Part shown: positions 48,247-60,836 of the stretch, piece after piece
How positions within the stretch are numbered: the first letter of the stretch is position 1
How the letters are laid out: each line of letters starts with the position of its first letter
Origin: Vitis vinifera
Lineage: Eukaryota; Streptophyta; Magnoliopsida; Vitales; Vitaceae
Direction: 5' to 3'
Length of the DNA stretch: 64,000 nt
NCBI RefSeq assembly: GCF_030704535.1
Contig: NC_081815.1
Coordinates: 6,396,501 to 6,460,500, forward strand
Made by a program: the position numbers and the translations under genes
The notes under the pieces: model-generated
Seen by the model: the letters and a program-made list of their open reading frames with translations, nothing else
Told to the model about the DNA's origin: nothing
The model's database searches: none

Positions 48247-48374
48247 GCTATAAAAGAGAGCCACCATTTGTCTGTCCAAGAAAGATTTCCAACATATTCT
48301 GAGAATCTTCCTCCCACAATCCCATTATTTTTTCAGAGTCTCTCTGCTTCTTCTCATAACTTGAGCGATTCACC
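48247..48374 (+). promoter_or_regulatory. TATA box and 5' leader of the PP2C gene
   Basis: CTATAAAAG at about 48,248-48,256 is a clear plant TATA box. Transcription would begin near 48,285 and the leader runs to the ATG at 48,375. No upstream intron is needed. Confidence 0.6.
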
Positions 48375-51300
48375 ATGTGTGTCAAGGACTCTGAACAGGT
48401 CTCTGAAGAAATGGAGAATTCTAGTCTAAGTGATCATGATGCCACCAAGTTGGGTAATTCATTTCCGGTGAGAGTTTTATTCATTTGTTTGTTCGAATTT
48501 TTGGAGTTTTTCGTTCTTGAAGACCCCTTTGGTGGGAGTATGCTTGTGAGTGTTTGTTTTCTTTCCGGGAGAAAAGGTTGATGTGGGTTTTTTTGTGTTT
48601 TTTGTTATGTTTGGGTGCTCGGAAAAGAATGGAAAAGAGAAAGGAATTAAAATTCGAATATTGAAGCAAGCGAGCATAGGATTATTTTTATTTCACTTTG
48701 TTGTTTTGCTTCTGTGGAAGACACATTTGGTTGGAATTGGTTTCTGGATGTCTGTTTTTTCTATGCGAATGATGATCGATAAGGTTTTTGTTTTATGCTT
48801 TCCAAGAAAGAGTAGGAAATGCAACTGGAATTGGGTTTAGCTTGTTCATAAAACCGGTTCCAATTTTCGATTTTCTCTTCTTTTCATCTGTTTTTCGGCG
48901 ACGAAACCGAGGTTAACTTTCCTGTGCTTATATATATATTTTTCCCTTCCGTTTAGAATTCCCTTCTTTTCTTTTCTTTTTCTGTGTGTGTGGCGAGACG
49001 AGAGGAGAAGGAATCATACAATCCTCCTTTATGCTCTGTTTGGCTGCTGAGAAATGGGCAGAAAAAGAATGGAAGTTGGAAGTTTTGAATCTTAGATTTT
49101 TATTGAGGCGGATTATTCTATTTCGGTCATTGGTTTCTTCTGAAACCAAAAACAGTCCGGGAGCATATGAGTTTGTCCCTTTCTTTTCTTTCCATCAGTT
49201 TCCTCAGCACCCTGATGGATTTTATTTCCTTTATCTGTGATTAAGATGCGTTCCTATTTTTGTGAACTGTTCCTGGTAGATGGATGTTTAGCTTGAGTTG
49301 CTTACTGGCAGGTGGGAGAAACTAACCATCTGTGATTTATTATGCTGAATTGACTATTTGGTGTTGCTTTCATATTCAATTGGACCGACAAGTCATTGGT
49401 CGGATTGTATGGGTTAGGTGCTGGGAGAGGTTAGAAATTCTAAACTCCTTATAGGCATTAATGACAACGGGTTAAGGCGGCGCCCTTCCAAAACCTTTAC
49501 CTTCATTCTAATTTTTTTTTCATCAGTTCAGATTAGGTTGATGAGATTATGGAATTTTCTTTTTCTTTTTTATTTTTTTTCAGAGTAAGAACCAAAATCA
49601 TGTATTCTATATGAACATTTTTTTCCCTCACTCTGATTGCTTTCCCAATTAATTGGTGGCTATCAATTTGGACTTCATTGATCCCATTGTGTTAAGCCTA
49701 TCTTCATCCTTCCTGGTTTTTTTTCCTTTTCTGAATTCTGTGGTTGCATCTTTATTGAATCAGATCCTTATACTTTTCTGGTGGAATTAAATTTTCTTCT
49801 CAAAGCATCTTAAACGGCCACTTCTAACTAACTGGTGGTTGGAGGAGGTGATGGTGCAACTTCCTCTAAGCAGCCCTTGGCATCCATTGAGGCCGAGTAC
49901 AATTATTTGAATATTTTATTCGACTTTTTCCTTTTTACTCTCAGCCGACATCTCACAGTTCAGTGAAACATTAACTTAATTCAACTCAAGAAAGCCTTAG
50001 CTAAAGAGGCTAAACCGAATCTCTTTTTCACCATTATGCTCTGTCTGAGGTCGCGTTCAATACAGCTAAAAATGCTAAGTTAAGAGGGTTTTACACTGGT
50101 TGGAAGCATAAGGTAGCATGTTTTCCTCCGAGTCCTGGGAACAACTGTTTAAATACATCACACGCTAACCCTTATATCGACAGAGCTTGATCAATTCTTG
50201 TATGCTGTTGGAAATTTCGACTTCAAATAGTTGCAATTTAAGGCTCTTTGGTTACTGTTGTAGAAATCCTGTGTCCAAATGGCAGTACAGGAGAAAGATG
50301 AGTTTAGGAACTGCGTTTGATATTTTATACAGGCTCTCAATTGAGGCTTTCTTTTGGTCACATGGAACAAGCACTTGGGTTGCGTGGACCCATAGACTTA
50401 GTCTCTGTCATGCTGTGTAAACTATTATGTTTTGTTTGAGGCACTTTACTTAGATTTCTCTTTACTGTTGGTGATCGGTTTGTGTTACTCCTCAGTAACT
50501 TGAATTTTTGTAGCATAATCGTATTTATTTCATTTATTGAGATTGCACCTTCTTCCAGCCAAAGGTTATACTGGTTGGTGATTAGTAAAATGAACGATGA
50601 CTAATTCTCTTAAAAAATTGTCTATGAACTAGTCCGATGATTTACCACTTAAAAATGAGTTAACTTAGTTTCAACAATACATCAATAAATAAAAGTAACT
50701 TTGTTCATTTTCGGACTTAATCTTATCCTGTAACTTGTTTTTGCTTCCAGCTGCAAAGCATTTCAGAAGATAAAGTGGCTTCAGACAAAGAACAGAACCT
50801 GGTATCCATCTTTGTCCCTGCTCTTCGATCAGGGGAGTGGTCTGATATTGGGGGTCGGCCCTATATGGAGGACACTCACATATGCATCAGTGACCTGGCT
50901 AAGAAGTTCAATCATAATTTGCTTGATAAGGAAGCTATATCCTTCTATGGTGTAAGTTCTTCACCCTAGTTAAGTTGAATGTGTGTTGTTCCTGTTGTTT
51001 CAATCTGTCACATGCATTTTTTGTTTTTTTAGCATGATCTCCTGCTAGATTATAAACATGAATCCTTCTTTCTTGATGAACTCTTTTGTATGAAAACAAA
51101 AATATGGAGATTTTCAGTTCTGGCACTAATTTGACGGGATTATTCAGCATAGCTTGCCTACTTGGAAATGCATAGCAGGCTTAGGGGTCACACACTGAAG
51201 TCATAGGGAGAAATGCTGTGGTTTCTGTTTTCCTTTTCTAATTTCTAATTGTCAGTTTAAACTATAATGTTTGGTTGAAGGGGTCTTTAAAATTTTAAAT

Positions 51301-53085
51301 AAATTGGAACTTTCTTGTTGCTTCTAGGCATGTTTGGAGGTTGATAGACCTTGTCTTTTATAGGAAATGAAATCTAGAGAAATTCAAAAGTTGATAAACC
51401 TAAAATATCATGTGGATGAGAATTAGCTACCTTTGTTCTGTCCTTGGTAATTTCGAGTTATAGCTTGTTGATCAGATAGCTGCATCTTGTTCTAGTTTGG
51501 GAGTGACCAAGGATGGAAATAACCTGAATATAGTTGGATGTAGAAGCATTTCATTAATCCTTTCTTTTGGTACGAGGTACATGACAGCCATGAAATTGAC
51601 ATTGCAAATAAATATAATTGTGGTTTTATCAGCGCAAGCCTTAGAACTATGTTGTTTCACAAGCTGTCGGAAAAGGAGCAAAATATATGTTTGTATGACT
51701 AAGACCCTAGCACTCTGATTTGAAATAGAAGGTTTAGTTTTTGATATCTGCCTGCCAAACAGTAATTTAATGGAATCACTTTTAAGCATGGAAAAAAAAT
51801 AGAGAAAAAGTGGAAAAGATAAGAATGCTAGACTAAAGGAGTAAAATTGCAGATGTTTGACTCAGCTCTAGGAATCTAAAATAGCAATGGTTTTGAATAA
51901 CAGGTATTTGATGGTCATGGAGGAAATGCTGCAGCGCAGTTTGTCCGTGACCACTTGCCAAGGGTCATTGTCGAGGACGCTGATTTCCCCTTAGCACTGG
52001 AGAAGGTAGTTATGAGGTCATTTATAGAGACAGATGCTGAATTCGCAAAGACATGCTCTCTTGAGTCTTCCCTGTCTTCTGGCACAACTGCACTTACAGC
52101 GATGATATTTGGGAGGTAAGCTTCTCCCATCATTCAGTGCTATTTGGATTTTTTCTTTCTTTATAGTTGGGATTCCTTATGCAATTATGTGATCAAATAA
52201 TCTATGGCCATTAAATAAAGTAGAGTTGCAGTTGTGCAACCTGTAAAAGGGTGTAAAGGTGGATTGCTGAGTTGAGAAAAACTGAATCAATTGAAGAAGA
52301 GCATGATGACAACCAAAAACCTTCACACCTTTCGGAATTGTTGAATCATTTCCAATGGTGCATCTGTTTGCTTCCTCTCATGGAAATTTTTTTTAAGAAT
52401 GAAGTGAAGGTCTTTTTTCCAATGACTGTTCTTTGGTTGGCGTGAATTTGTGAAGTTAACTTTTTCTGTGATGATAATACCGTACATTGTGCCATGCATT
52501 ATAGATTCTATTCTGGGCAGGTCTTTGCTTGTGGCAAATGCTGGGGATTGCCGGGCAGTGCTGTCACAGCTCGGAGTGGCTATAGAAATGTCGAAAGATC
52601 ACAGGCCATGCTGCACAAGAGAAAGGAGCAGGATTGAGTCCCTGGGTGGATACATTGATGATGGGTATCTAAATGGTCAGATATCCGTCACCCGTGCGCT
52701 TGGTGATTGGCACCTTGAAGGACTGAAAGATATTGGTGAAAGGGGTGGACCTTTGAGTGCTGAACCAGAACTTAAACTAATGACACTAACCAAAGAACAT
52801 GAGTTCTTAATCATAGGCAGTGACGGAATCTGGGAGGTGTTTAGGAGCCAAAATGCAGTAGATTTTGTCCGGAGGAGACTCCAAGAGCACAACGATGTGA
52901 AGCTATGCTGCAAGGAAGTAGTTGAGGAAGCAATTAAGCGTGGAGCAACAGACAATCTCACGGTTGTGGTAGTGAGTTTTCACTCTGAGCCACCACCACT
53001 GAAGGAGGTGGTACGAAGGGCAAGAGTGACAAGAAGCATTTCAGCAGAGGGGCTTCAAAATCTCAGATCTCTGTTAGAAGGATAG
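48375..53085 (+). CDS. Protein phosphatase 2C (PPM-type Ser/Thr phosphatase), 356 aa
   Basis: Exons: 48375-48467, 50751-50951, 51904-52115, 52521-53085; total 1,071 nt, all GT-AG. It removes phosphate from Ser/Thr in an Mg/Mn-dependent way. The metal-binding residues are present: Asp72 in MEDTH, Asp101 in VFDGHGG, Asp270 in IIGSDGIWE and Asp313 in GATDN. Other PP2C motifs are SSGTTA, ANAGDCRAV (174-182), SKDHRP and SVTRALGDW (224-232). The N-terminus (1-56) is short, acidic and polar, without a signal peptide or membrane segment; the C-terminus ends in a basic VRRARVTRS stretch. It looks active. The family is large in plants; the subgroup resembles the one with RSG...DIG...MED sequences, which also includes DBP1-like proteins. 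It lacks clear marks of the ABI1 group, so a specific pathway is not assigned. Confidence 0.93.
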
Positions 53086-54530
53086 AAGTTTATTTCACTT
53101 ATTTTTAAGTGAAGGAGAGAACCAATTGAATAATTAATCACGTAGCTAATAAGCGGATATTTGGTAGAGGCCTGCTTGTATATACATTCATTCGGGAAGT
53201 AGATGATAGAAACTGCATCTTCTTTCTTCTTTACCACTGGAGCTCCATTTGATTTTCAGAAAGATGATGTTTGTAATGATTTCTCTCTTGCTGTCTTATT
53301 GACAATCAAATGGAGCTTTAGAATGGTTGAAGGGAGATGAGTCATTCCAAAGTGCAGGGGAGTGGGGGACTTTGATCTGTAAACGGTTGTGATTCTAGAA
53401 CTGTATGTATAATCCCTTCTTGGTCATATAAAAATGTGTACATATTCAGTACCCTTCGACAATATAAACATTTTTATTCCTCTTTTTTCGGTTTAGGTTG
53501 AGTGGGGCGCATTTGTAATTCAGCAGCTCAAAAGGTGGAATGTGATTCACAGGTGCAAGGGTAAGTTGTTTGACCGCATATTAGCAGCTCATACCCTGAA
53601 CAATCAACTGTCCCAATGCGTGGTGTGTTCAAGGTTGCAGTTGATTCAGCAAGTCTTCCAAATCAAAGCAAAGAGGGCCCAGAAAGAGTATGTAAATCCC
53701 AACATGCATTTGTGTGCATTTCTCATAATCATACAAAAGATGGAACCATTTCATTGCAAATCCAATTGCTCAATACACATATCAGATTTTCTGAAGAAGC
53801 AGTAGAAAGAGTGGAGCACATTACTATTGAATTCCCTTCTTTCCCTTTCATCGCCATCTTAACAATAAAATATTCTAATAGTCGCAGAGGCACAATTGAA
53901 GCAAGCAAAATTCTCAAAAATTCTAATAACAGGTTTTCGTTTTTAAATGTAAAACATGGCACAATGTAGCAATGGAGGTGAAAAGCTAATACCCTTTTTT
54001 GCCTTCCACATTGCGAAATGGTAGCACAAGCAGCTTCACCCAGTCCCCACTGCATAAATGTTGATAAAAAGAATCTAAGCAGAACCGGTCCCATGTTCTC
54101 CAATAATGAGAACCAGCATAAAGTTCAAAGCATCAACAGATGAGATTTGGTGCCTCATTGTCTCATCACATGACACCCGCATGCATACATACACCATTAG
54201 ACTGCAAGGTCAGAAGCGCAGTGACTTGACTCATTCTTCCTTCTCCATTGTCAAATTTCAGTGGCACCATTCTGGTGACTATTAATCTCTGGCTTTATAC
54301 TTCAAGTTGGCAGTACTCTGCTACAGGACACAATGATAACTAGGCTGTTTTTCACATGAGATGCCCTTTACAAGATCTCGGCAAACTATAGGTATATCTG
54401 AGCACTTTTTGAAAGTCTTGGGACATATGCTCAAAACCTGCCATTTAAGTCATAGTTAGCTAGTTGTAATTACTATATTTTGAGAAAAGTGTGATCACCT
54501 ATGAACTTTGTTCCAAATATGGAAGCTAAT
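53086..54530. other. PP2C 3' UTR and downstream DNA
   Basis: The 3' UTR follows the TAG at 53,083 and contains the inverted repeat AGCTCCATTTGATT (53,241-53,254) and AATCAAATGGAGCT (53,304-53,317). Frames of 117 (+) and 124 (-) codons at 53,616-54,103 overlap one another and show no domain. Confidence 0.4.
53241..53317 (+). repeat. 14-bp inverted repeat in the PP2C 3' UTR
   Basis: The two 14-bp arms are perfect complements with a 49-bp loop, so the mRNA could form a stem here. Function is unknown. Confidence 0.7.
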
Positions 54531-54912
54531 GGCCTGTTTAGCAACTGTTTTTTAGAACAGTTTTTTGTTCTTCGGAACAAAAAATCAGAAAAACACGTTT
54601 GACAATAAAAAACTGTTTGTTGTTCTAAAGAACAAAAAACAAGGTGTTTTCAAATAACTTTATTTAATTGTTTTCTGTTATTTTTAGTTGTTTTCTAAGG
54701 GTTGTTTTAAAAAAATAATTATACAAATATGCAAAATGATTAAAAATAAAACACTAGAAATAAAACTTATTTTAAAAATATTAAAAATAGGTCAAATACA
54801 TTTTAGTTTTTCAAACAAACTTTTATTCTACAAAACATCATAAAATAGTTTTCAAAAATTGTTTTAAAAAATATTTTAGAATAGTTTTCGAAAACAGTTA
54901 TCAAACAAACCC
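54531..54912. mobile_element. MITE-like element (382 bp)
   Basis: GGCCTGTTTAGCAACTGTTTT at the left, and AAAACAGTTATCAAACAAACCC at the right, are imperfect inverses. The interior is AT-rich and itself contains inner inverted pieces (GTTCTTCGGAAC-type). A target duplication could not be settled. Confidence 0.6.
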
Positions 54913-55099
54913 TAAGAATCAGACAAAAGTCTGTAATTGATTAAAAATAAATAAATAAATAAATAAAGTAAAAACAAATAATTAAAAATTAAAATTAAAA
55001 AAATAAAAACCAAGAAGAAGAAAAAGAAAAAACATTGAAAGGAGAGCTATGAAAATTCTATATTTAGAAAAAGAAAAAATGTACATATGGAACACATGC

Positions 55100-55892
55100 A
55101 AATTCTGGGAATAACAAAGCGGAAGCAGAAAAAAAGTGCAGAAACTTTGCTAAATTTACCTTTCTCATGATTTAAAGATGAGTGTGGCCGATCAGTTCTG
55201 TTCCATAACCTGTGTTCATATATACCACCCTACACAAACAAAACCAAACCATCATTAACTGCACCAGTTTTACTACCTGGGTCAGCCAAGAAAAAAACAG
55301 ATTGGTTGGGAATGCTCCAGCCTCTGGAGCAAGAAAATAGGGAAACAAAATGAAAAGCACAAACCCAGCACAAAAAACAGAAATTGCACAACTAAACTAC
55401 AAAAGGAAGGCCCTAAAGAACTGGGAAGAGCTCAAGACACAAACAGAGAGTATTAGAGAGATATCCTTATTTCTAGGGAAAGAATGCTCCACCAGCTCAA
55501 AAGCCCTACTCTATTTCAATAGAGGAGCTGTCTTCCATAATATCCTCTTACCTTCCTAACAACCTCCCATGACGCCTCTTAAAAATCTCCATTCACCATT
55601 GCGACCCTACGAAAAGAAAAAAAAGAGAGCAAACACCAGCTACAATGGAGAAGAGGATAATTCACTGTTTCCTCTACTTCTCCACACAAACAGCATTTAA
55701 TTATTAACTGTGAGTATACTGCTTGAAAAGCCTGCTCAAAAAAAAAAAAAAAAAAAGAAACCTTCGAAAGGACCAAACTACACCAAGCTTTTCTCCAGGC
55801 ATACCACACCTCCTGCACAGAAGATAAAAAAAACTTCTTCACATAAACCTCCCTCATTCAGAACCCTTCCAACACAATATATCCTCATTAAC
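55100..55892 (-). mobile_element. Decayed LINE, 3' part (left of the copia element)
   Basis: On the minus strand there is a zinc-binding LINE motif, CCLCGEVEETVNYPLLHC, at about 55,645-55,700, then downstream frames such as FELVEHSFPRNKDISLIL and the 3' UTR. A poly(A) run on the + strand (about 55,738-55,757) breaks the frame. The piece is full of stops. The copia insertion at 55,893 separates it from related sequence at 60,837 onward. Confidence 0.55.
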
Positions 55893-56138
55893 TGTTGAGA
55901 ATCTCAATCATATCAGAATTTTTCTGATCTGGTTGTTACTTATTTTTTAGGGATAATCCGGGAATAATTTGTTGTTGTTTTTTAGGGTTAAGTTGTATAT
56001 TTTAAATTTATTTTGTTCCTAGAAATTTGGGTGTACAACTATAGATTTAGTTTGATTTCTTGTAACTTTTCTATAAAAGGAAGCATGTTTCCCTTCCTTA
56101 TTCAATTTAATATACGACATTTTTTTTTCTTTTCTACA
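55893..56138 (+). repeat. Copia 5' LTR
   Basis: It begins TGTTGAGAATC and ends TTTTCTACA. A TATA-like CTATAAAAGG lies near its 3' third. Compared with the 3' LTR it has an extra 'ccgggaataa' segment. Confidence 0.93.
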
Positions 56139-56240
56139 TGGTATCAGAGCCAAGTTAATTGACTATTCCCTTTCTTTTTCCTCTCATTCTTTCCAGTTCT
56201 GTTCTTCTTCCCTTTTTGTTTCTATTGCTATCTCTTTACC

Positions 56241-57880
56241 ATGTCAGAAATTTCCGAATCTACTCCTTCCATTACTGTTGGTTTCAATTCCTCAAAATTA
56301 CCCACATCCAATTCTCACTCCCACTCTGTCCAAATCACCACAATCTGCCTTAATGAGAACAATTTTCTCAAATGGTCACAATTTGTTCAGATGTACATTA
56401 GGGGCCGAGGCAAAATTGGTTATTTGATTGGTGACACCAAAGAACCAGCGAAGACAGACCTTAGCTATGCCACTTGGGATGCGGAAAATTCCATGATCAT
56501 GACATGATTGGTAAATTCCATGGAGGAGGAGATTAGCTCAAATTATATGTGTTATCCTATTGCCAAAGCTCTTTGGGACAACATTATTCAGATGTATTCA
56601 GACCTTGGAAATCAGTCCCAAATCTATGAGTTACAACTCAAACTAGGCGATATTTGTCAAGGTGAGAATTCGGTTACCAAATATTTTAATGTGCTTAGGG
56701 GTTTATGGTAGGATCTTGACTTATTCAATGACTATGAGTGGAAAAATACGGATGATTTTAACTATTTTAAGAAGATGGTAGAAAGTTCACAGATATTCAA
56801 ATTTTTACTTGGGCTTAATATTGAGTTTGATTAAGTTCGGGGTAGAATCATTGGTTGGCAACCTCTCCCTTTTCTAGGTGAAGTGTTTTCCTAAGTGCGT
56901 CATGAGGAAAGCCAGAGGAATGTTATGCTTGGGAAGAAGCTCCTTAGACCTGTGGAAAACTCAACCTTGTTGAGCACTACAACAGTGACTTCTCGCAATC
57001 CTAATAACCGATGTTGTCAGGATGACAAGCTAAGAGTTTGGTGTGATCATTGTAATAAACCACGCCACACTCGTGAAACCTACTAGAAATTACATGGAAA
57101 GCCAACTAATTGGAAGCCCGTTGAATGGAAGACTAATAAGCAAGGCGACTATAATCGTTTCCCTGCAAAAGCACATGCTACCGAGACACCCTCATTGAGC
57201 AAAGAACAATTAGACCAACTGCTACAGCTGCTAAAACCTGCTCTGCCAACTCCTGGTACTCCTATAGCATCTCTAGCTTAGTCAGGTAGTCTTTCGTGTG
57301 CATATTCTCTTTCATTATCTGTACCTTGGATCATAGATTCAGGCGCATTTGACCACATGACTAATTTATCTCATTTGTTTATTTTTTATACCTTGTTCTG
57401 GAAATAAAAAAAAGTACGTATTGCAAATGGAAGCTTATCTTCTATTGTTGGGCAAGGCTCTATCCGTTTGTCTGATAAGATTGTTTTACAATATGTTTTA
57501 CATGTCCCAAAAATCTCTTGTAATCTCTTATCCATAAGTCGTTTATCTAAGGATTCTAATTGTCGTGTTGTTTTTTGTGCCTCTCTTTGTGAATTTTAGG
57601 ATTTGAACTCGGGGATGATGATTGGCTATGCTAGATTGATTAACAATCTCTACTATTTTGATGATAACCGGTTTGAGAATAAACAAGCTCAAGGTTTTAT
57701 TAGTTGTGTTCGTTCAATCCCTGTGCATGATCAAATAATGCTATGGCATAACAGACTAGGACATCCTAGTTTTTTCTATTTAAAACATTTGTTTCCAAGT
57801 TTATTTAAAGGAATGGATTGTACTTCTTTTGATTGTGAAACTTGTTTATAAAATAAAAGCCTTTTTATTTGATACATCGT
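56241..57880 (+). pseudogene. Copia gag, protease and pre-integrase region with about nine in-frame stops
   Basis: The ATG at 56,241 (MSEISESTPS) opens a gag frame with LNENNFLKWSQFVQMYIRG. One reading frame can be followed to 57,851 through stops at 56,505, 56,709, about 56,832, 56,892, 57,084, 57,279, 57,405, about 57,597 and 57,849. The zinc knuckle CDHCNKPRHTRETY has lost its last Cys (Tyr instead), next to a Trp-to-stop. The protease has DSGAFDHM, and the pre-integrase part has LWHNRLGHPS and CETC. Most stops fit CAA/CAG to TAA/TAG or TGG to TAG/TGA changes. Confidence 0.85.
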
Positions 57881-59479
57881 GATGTTTGGGTCCTTCTAGG
57901 ATTACTACTTTAACTGGGAAAAAATGGTTTGTGACATTTATTGATGATCACACACGCCTATGCTGACTTTATCTGATGAACTCTAATTCTGAGGTTGCAA
58001 AACTCTTTCAGGATTTTTATTCTATGGTTGAAAACCAATTTCAAACCAAAATAAATATTCGTTGGAGCGACAATGGAACAAAATTTTATAATGATTGTTT
58101 AGGTGATTTTTTTGCTAAAGAAAAGTATTTTACATCAATCAACTTGCAGGGACACTCCTCAACAAAATGGAATTGCAGAATGTAAAAACAGACATTTACT
58201 TGAAGTAGGTAGAGCTCTTATGTTTTATATGAATGTTCCTACACACCTTTGGGGGAATGCAATTTTAACAAGTTGTCATTTGATTAATAGAATGCCTACA
58301 AGGGTTCTAAACTATGCAACACATTTACAAACTCTTAAGAATACTTTTCCAAACACATGCCTCACCTCGGATTTACCCTTAAAAAACTTTGGTTGTACAG
58401 AGTTTGTCCATGTGCCAACTCATTTTCGATCCAAATTTGATCCAAGAACCAAAAAATGTATTTTTCTAGGTTATACTCCTAATAAAAAAGGGTATAAGTG
58501 TTTTAATCCTACCACTAGGAAAATTCATGTTAGTATGGATGTCAACTTTATTGAAAATATTCCCTTTTATAACAAAACTACTCTTCGGGGGGGCGCTCTA
58601 ATGAAGATCGGTTTTGGCAACAAGAACAACCAAAACCTAGTTTTTTTTTTTCCTGAAATAAATCAAAAAACAGATGTTTTAATTAGTGAAAAAGGAGGAA
58701 ATACTGATTTATCTATGCCAAACAAAATTGCATCACAAACAGGGGGAGAAACTCTACAACCTATGTCCACTGAGTTCCATGTTTATATTAGGCGCAAATT
58801 TATTTCTAATACTGAGAATAATCAAGTCAATCTCGAGCATGGTCAATCATCAGCTCCTAGTTCTCAAAATCCAGGTAATCTTCCTATGGACTCCACTCCT
58901 TTACCTATTTCTGATCTTGATATTCCTACTACAATCCGAAAAAGAGTTAGGAATTGTACCAAATATCCCATTGCCAAATATCTATCTTATCAAAGACTCT
59001 CAGGAAAATATAGAACTTTCACTTCAAATATCTCTCACTTATTCATTCCAAGAACTATACAAGAAGCACTAAGACACTCAGAGTGGGGATCAGCAGTTCA
59101 AGAAGAAATGAATGCTCTTTTGAAAAATAGAACATGGGAAATTGTTGATTTACCTAAGGAGAAGAAGACAGTGAAATGCAAGTGGGCTTTCACAATCAAG
59201 TGTAAGCCCAATGGTAGCATTGAAAGATATAAAGCAAGGTTAGTAGCCAAAGGTTTCACACAAACCTATGGAATTGACTACCAAGAGACCTTTGCACCTG
59301 TTGCAAGGATCAATTCCATTCGGATTTTGCTTTCTCTTACAGTACATTTTAATTGGCCTTTACACCAATTAGATGTGAAAAACGCTTTCTTAAATGGTGA
59401 TTTTGGAGGAAGAAGTGTTTATGGATTTACCATCGGCTTCCGAAGAAAAGCTAGAAAAAAAAAAAGGTTTGCAGATTAA
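57881..59479 (+). pseudogene. Copia integrase and RT N-terminal part, frameshifted
   Basis: Integrase pieces TFIDDHTRL and RWSDNGTKFYND are present in different frames. From 58,103 a 458-codon frame holds [17 protein letters not shown], the integrase C-terminal part, then the RT start ([46 protein letters not shown]). It is lost by frameshift near 59,400. Compared with the usual NGxAERKNRH, Arg has become Cys. It cannot encode a working integrase. Confidence 0.85.
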
Positions 59480-59583
59480 ATAAGTCCTTGTATGGTCTTA
59501 AGCAGTCTCCTAGGGCTTGATTTGAGAGATTTGGAAAAGTAATCAAGCTTCGAGGATATATTCAAAGTCAAGTTGACCATACA

Positions 59584-60588
59584 ATGTTTTATAAATACTC
59601 AAGAAAAGGAAAGATTGTTGTGTTGATAGTTTATGTGGATGACATTATTCTAACTGGTGATGATAGTCTAGAAATTGAGAGATTGAAGAAAGCTTTAACT
59701 TGTGAATTTGAGATAAAAGATTTGGGTCCCCTGAGATACTTTCTTGGTATGGAGTTTGCTAGATCCAAGAAAGGTATTTTCATTTCTCAAAGAAAATATA
59801 TACTTGACTTATTAAATGAAACAGGTTTACTTGAATGTAAGGCTATAGAAACTCCTATAGAACCAAATTTGAAACTCCAACCAGCAAGTCCAGTAGAGGT
59901 GATTGACAAAGAGAAATATCAATGCCTAATTGGGATACTTATTTATCTCTCTCATACTTGTCCCAATATTGCTTTTGCAGTAAGCATGGTTAGTCAATTC
60001 ATGCACTCACCAAATCAAGGACACTTTGATGCAACGTACAGAATTTTAAGGTACTTAAAGGGGACTCCAGGAAAAGGACTTCCATATGAGAACCAAGGAC
60101 ATCTCCAAGTGGGTGTGTTTACTGATGCAGATTGGGCAGGAAGTGTAATTGATAGGAGATCAACTTCAGGGTATTGTACTTTTGTTGGAGGCAATCTTGT
60201 GACTTGGCGGAGTAAAAAGCAGAGTATTGTGGCTAGAAGTAGTGCTGAAGCTGAGTTTAGAGTCGTAGCCCATGACATTTGTGAAGTTTTGTGGATTAAA
60301 CAATCACTTGAAGAACTTAAGGTTGCTAGCCCTTTACCTATGAAGGTCTTTTGTGATAATAAAGACGTCATTGCCATTGCACTTAATGCAGTCCTCCATG
60401 ATAGAACTAAACATGTCGAGGTTGATAAACATTTTATCAAGGAGAAATTGGAAAATAGACTGATTGTTATGCCCTATATACCTACGGTTGAACAAGTTGC
60501 AAATATACTCACTAAGGGATTGCCAAAGAAGCAGTTTGATGATTTTGTAAGCAAGCTGGCCATGAATGACATCTTCAAGCCAGCTTAA
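59584..60588 (+). pseudogene. Copia RT C-terminal part and RNase H (intact 334-codon stretch)
   Basis: This open stretch includes the RT catalytic YVDDIILTGDD, LGPLRYFLGMEF, and the RNase H region DADWAGSVIDRRSTSGYC, SKKQSIVARSSAEAEF and DNKDVIAIA. It ends TAA at 60,586-60,588, overlapping the polypurine tract. It is the best preserved part of the element but is separated from the upstream RT by at least one frameshift near 59,400-59,580. Confidence 0.88.
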
Positions 60589-60595
60589 GGGGGAG

Positions 60596-60831
60596 TGTTG
60601 AAAATCTCAATCATATCAGAATTTTTCTGATCTGGTTGTTACCTATTTTTTAGGGATAATTTGTTGCTGTTTTTTAGGGATAGGCTGTATATTTTAAATT
60701 TATTTTGTTCCTAGAAATTTGGGTGTATAGTTATAGATTTAATTTGATTTGTTGTAACTTCACTATAAAAGGAAGCATGTTTACCTTCCTTACTCAATTT
60801 AATATACGACATTTTTTTTTTCTTTTCTACA
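60596..60831 (+). repeat. Copia 3' LTR
   Basis: It begins TGTTGAAAATC right after the polypurine tract and ends TTTTCTACA, followed by the TTAAC target duplication. Confidence 0.93.
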
Positions 60832-60836
60832 TTAAC

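Larger units (their letters stand above)
55893..60831 (+). mobile_element. Ty1/copia LTR retrotransposon, complete ends, mutated coding region
   Basis: The 5' LTR is 55,893-56,138 (246 bp) and the 3' LTR 60,596-60,831 (236 bp), both TGTTGA...TCTACA. TTAAC flanks it at 55,888-55,892 and 60,832-60,836. The primer-binding site TGGTATCAGAGCCAAG (56,139-56,154) is complementary to initiator tRNA-Met, and a polypurine tract AAGGGGGAG (60,587-60,595) precedes the 3' LTR. The domain order gag, protease, integrase, RT, RNase H is copia. By hand the LTRs differ at about 15 of 236 sites plus a 10-11 bp indel. It cannot make its own full polyprotein now. Confidence 0.93.

Noticed and set aside
53616..54103. 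Overlapping frames of 117 (+) and 124 (-) codons downstream of the PP2C gene
   Set aside because: Each opposes the other, with no known motifs. A 3' UTR of an unseen gene is possible but not supported.
60015..60440. 141-codon minus-strand frame
   Set aside because: It is the complement of the copia RNase H region, which is the real coding strand by its motifs.
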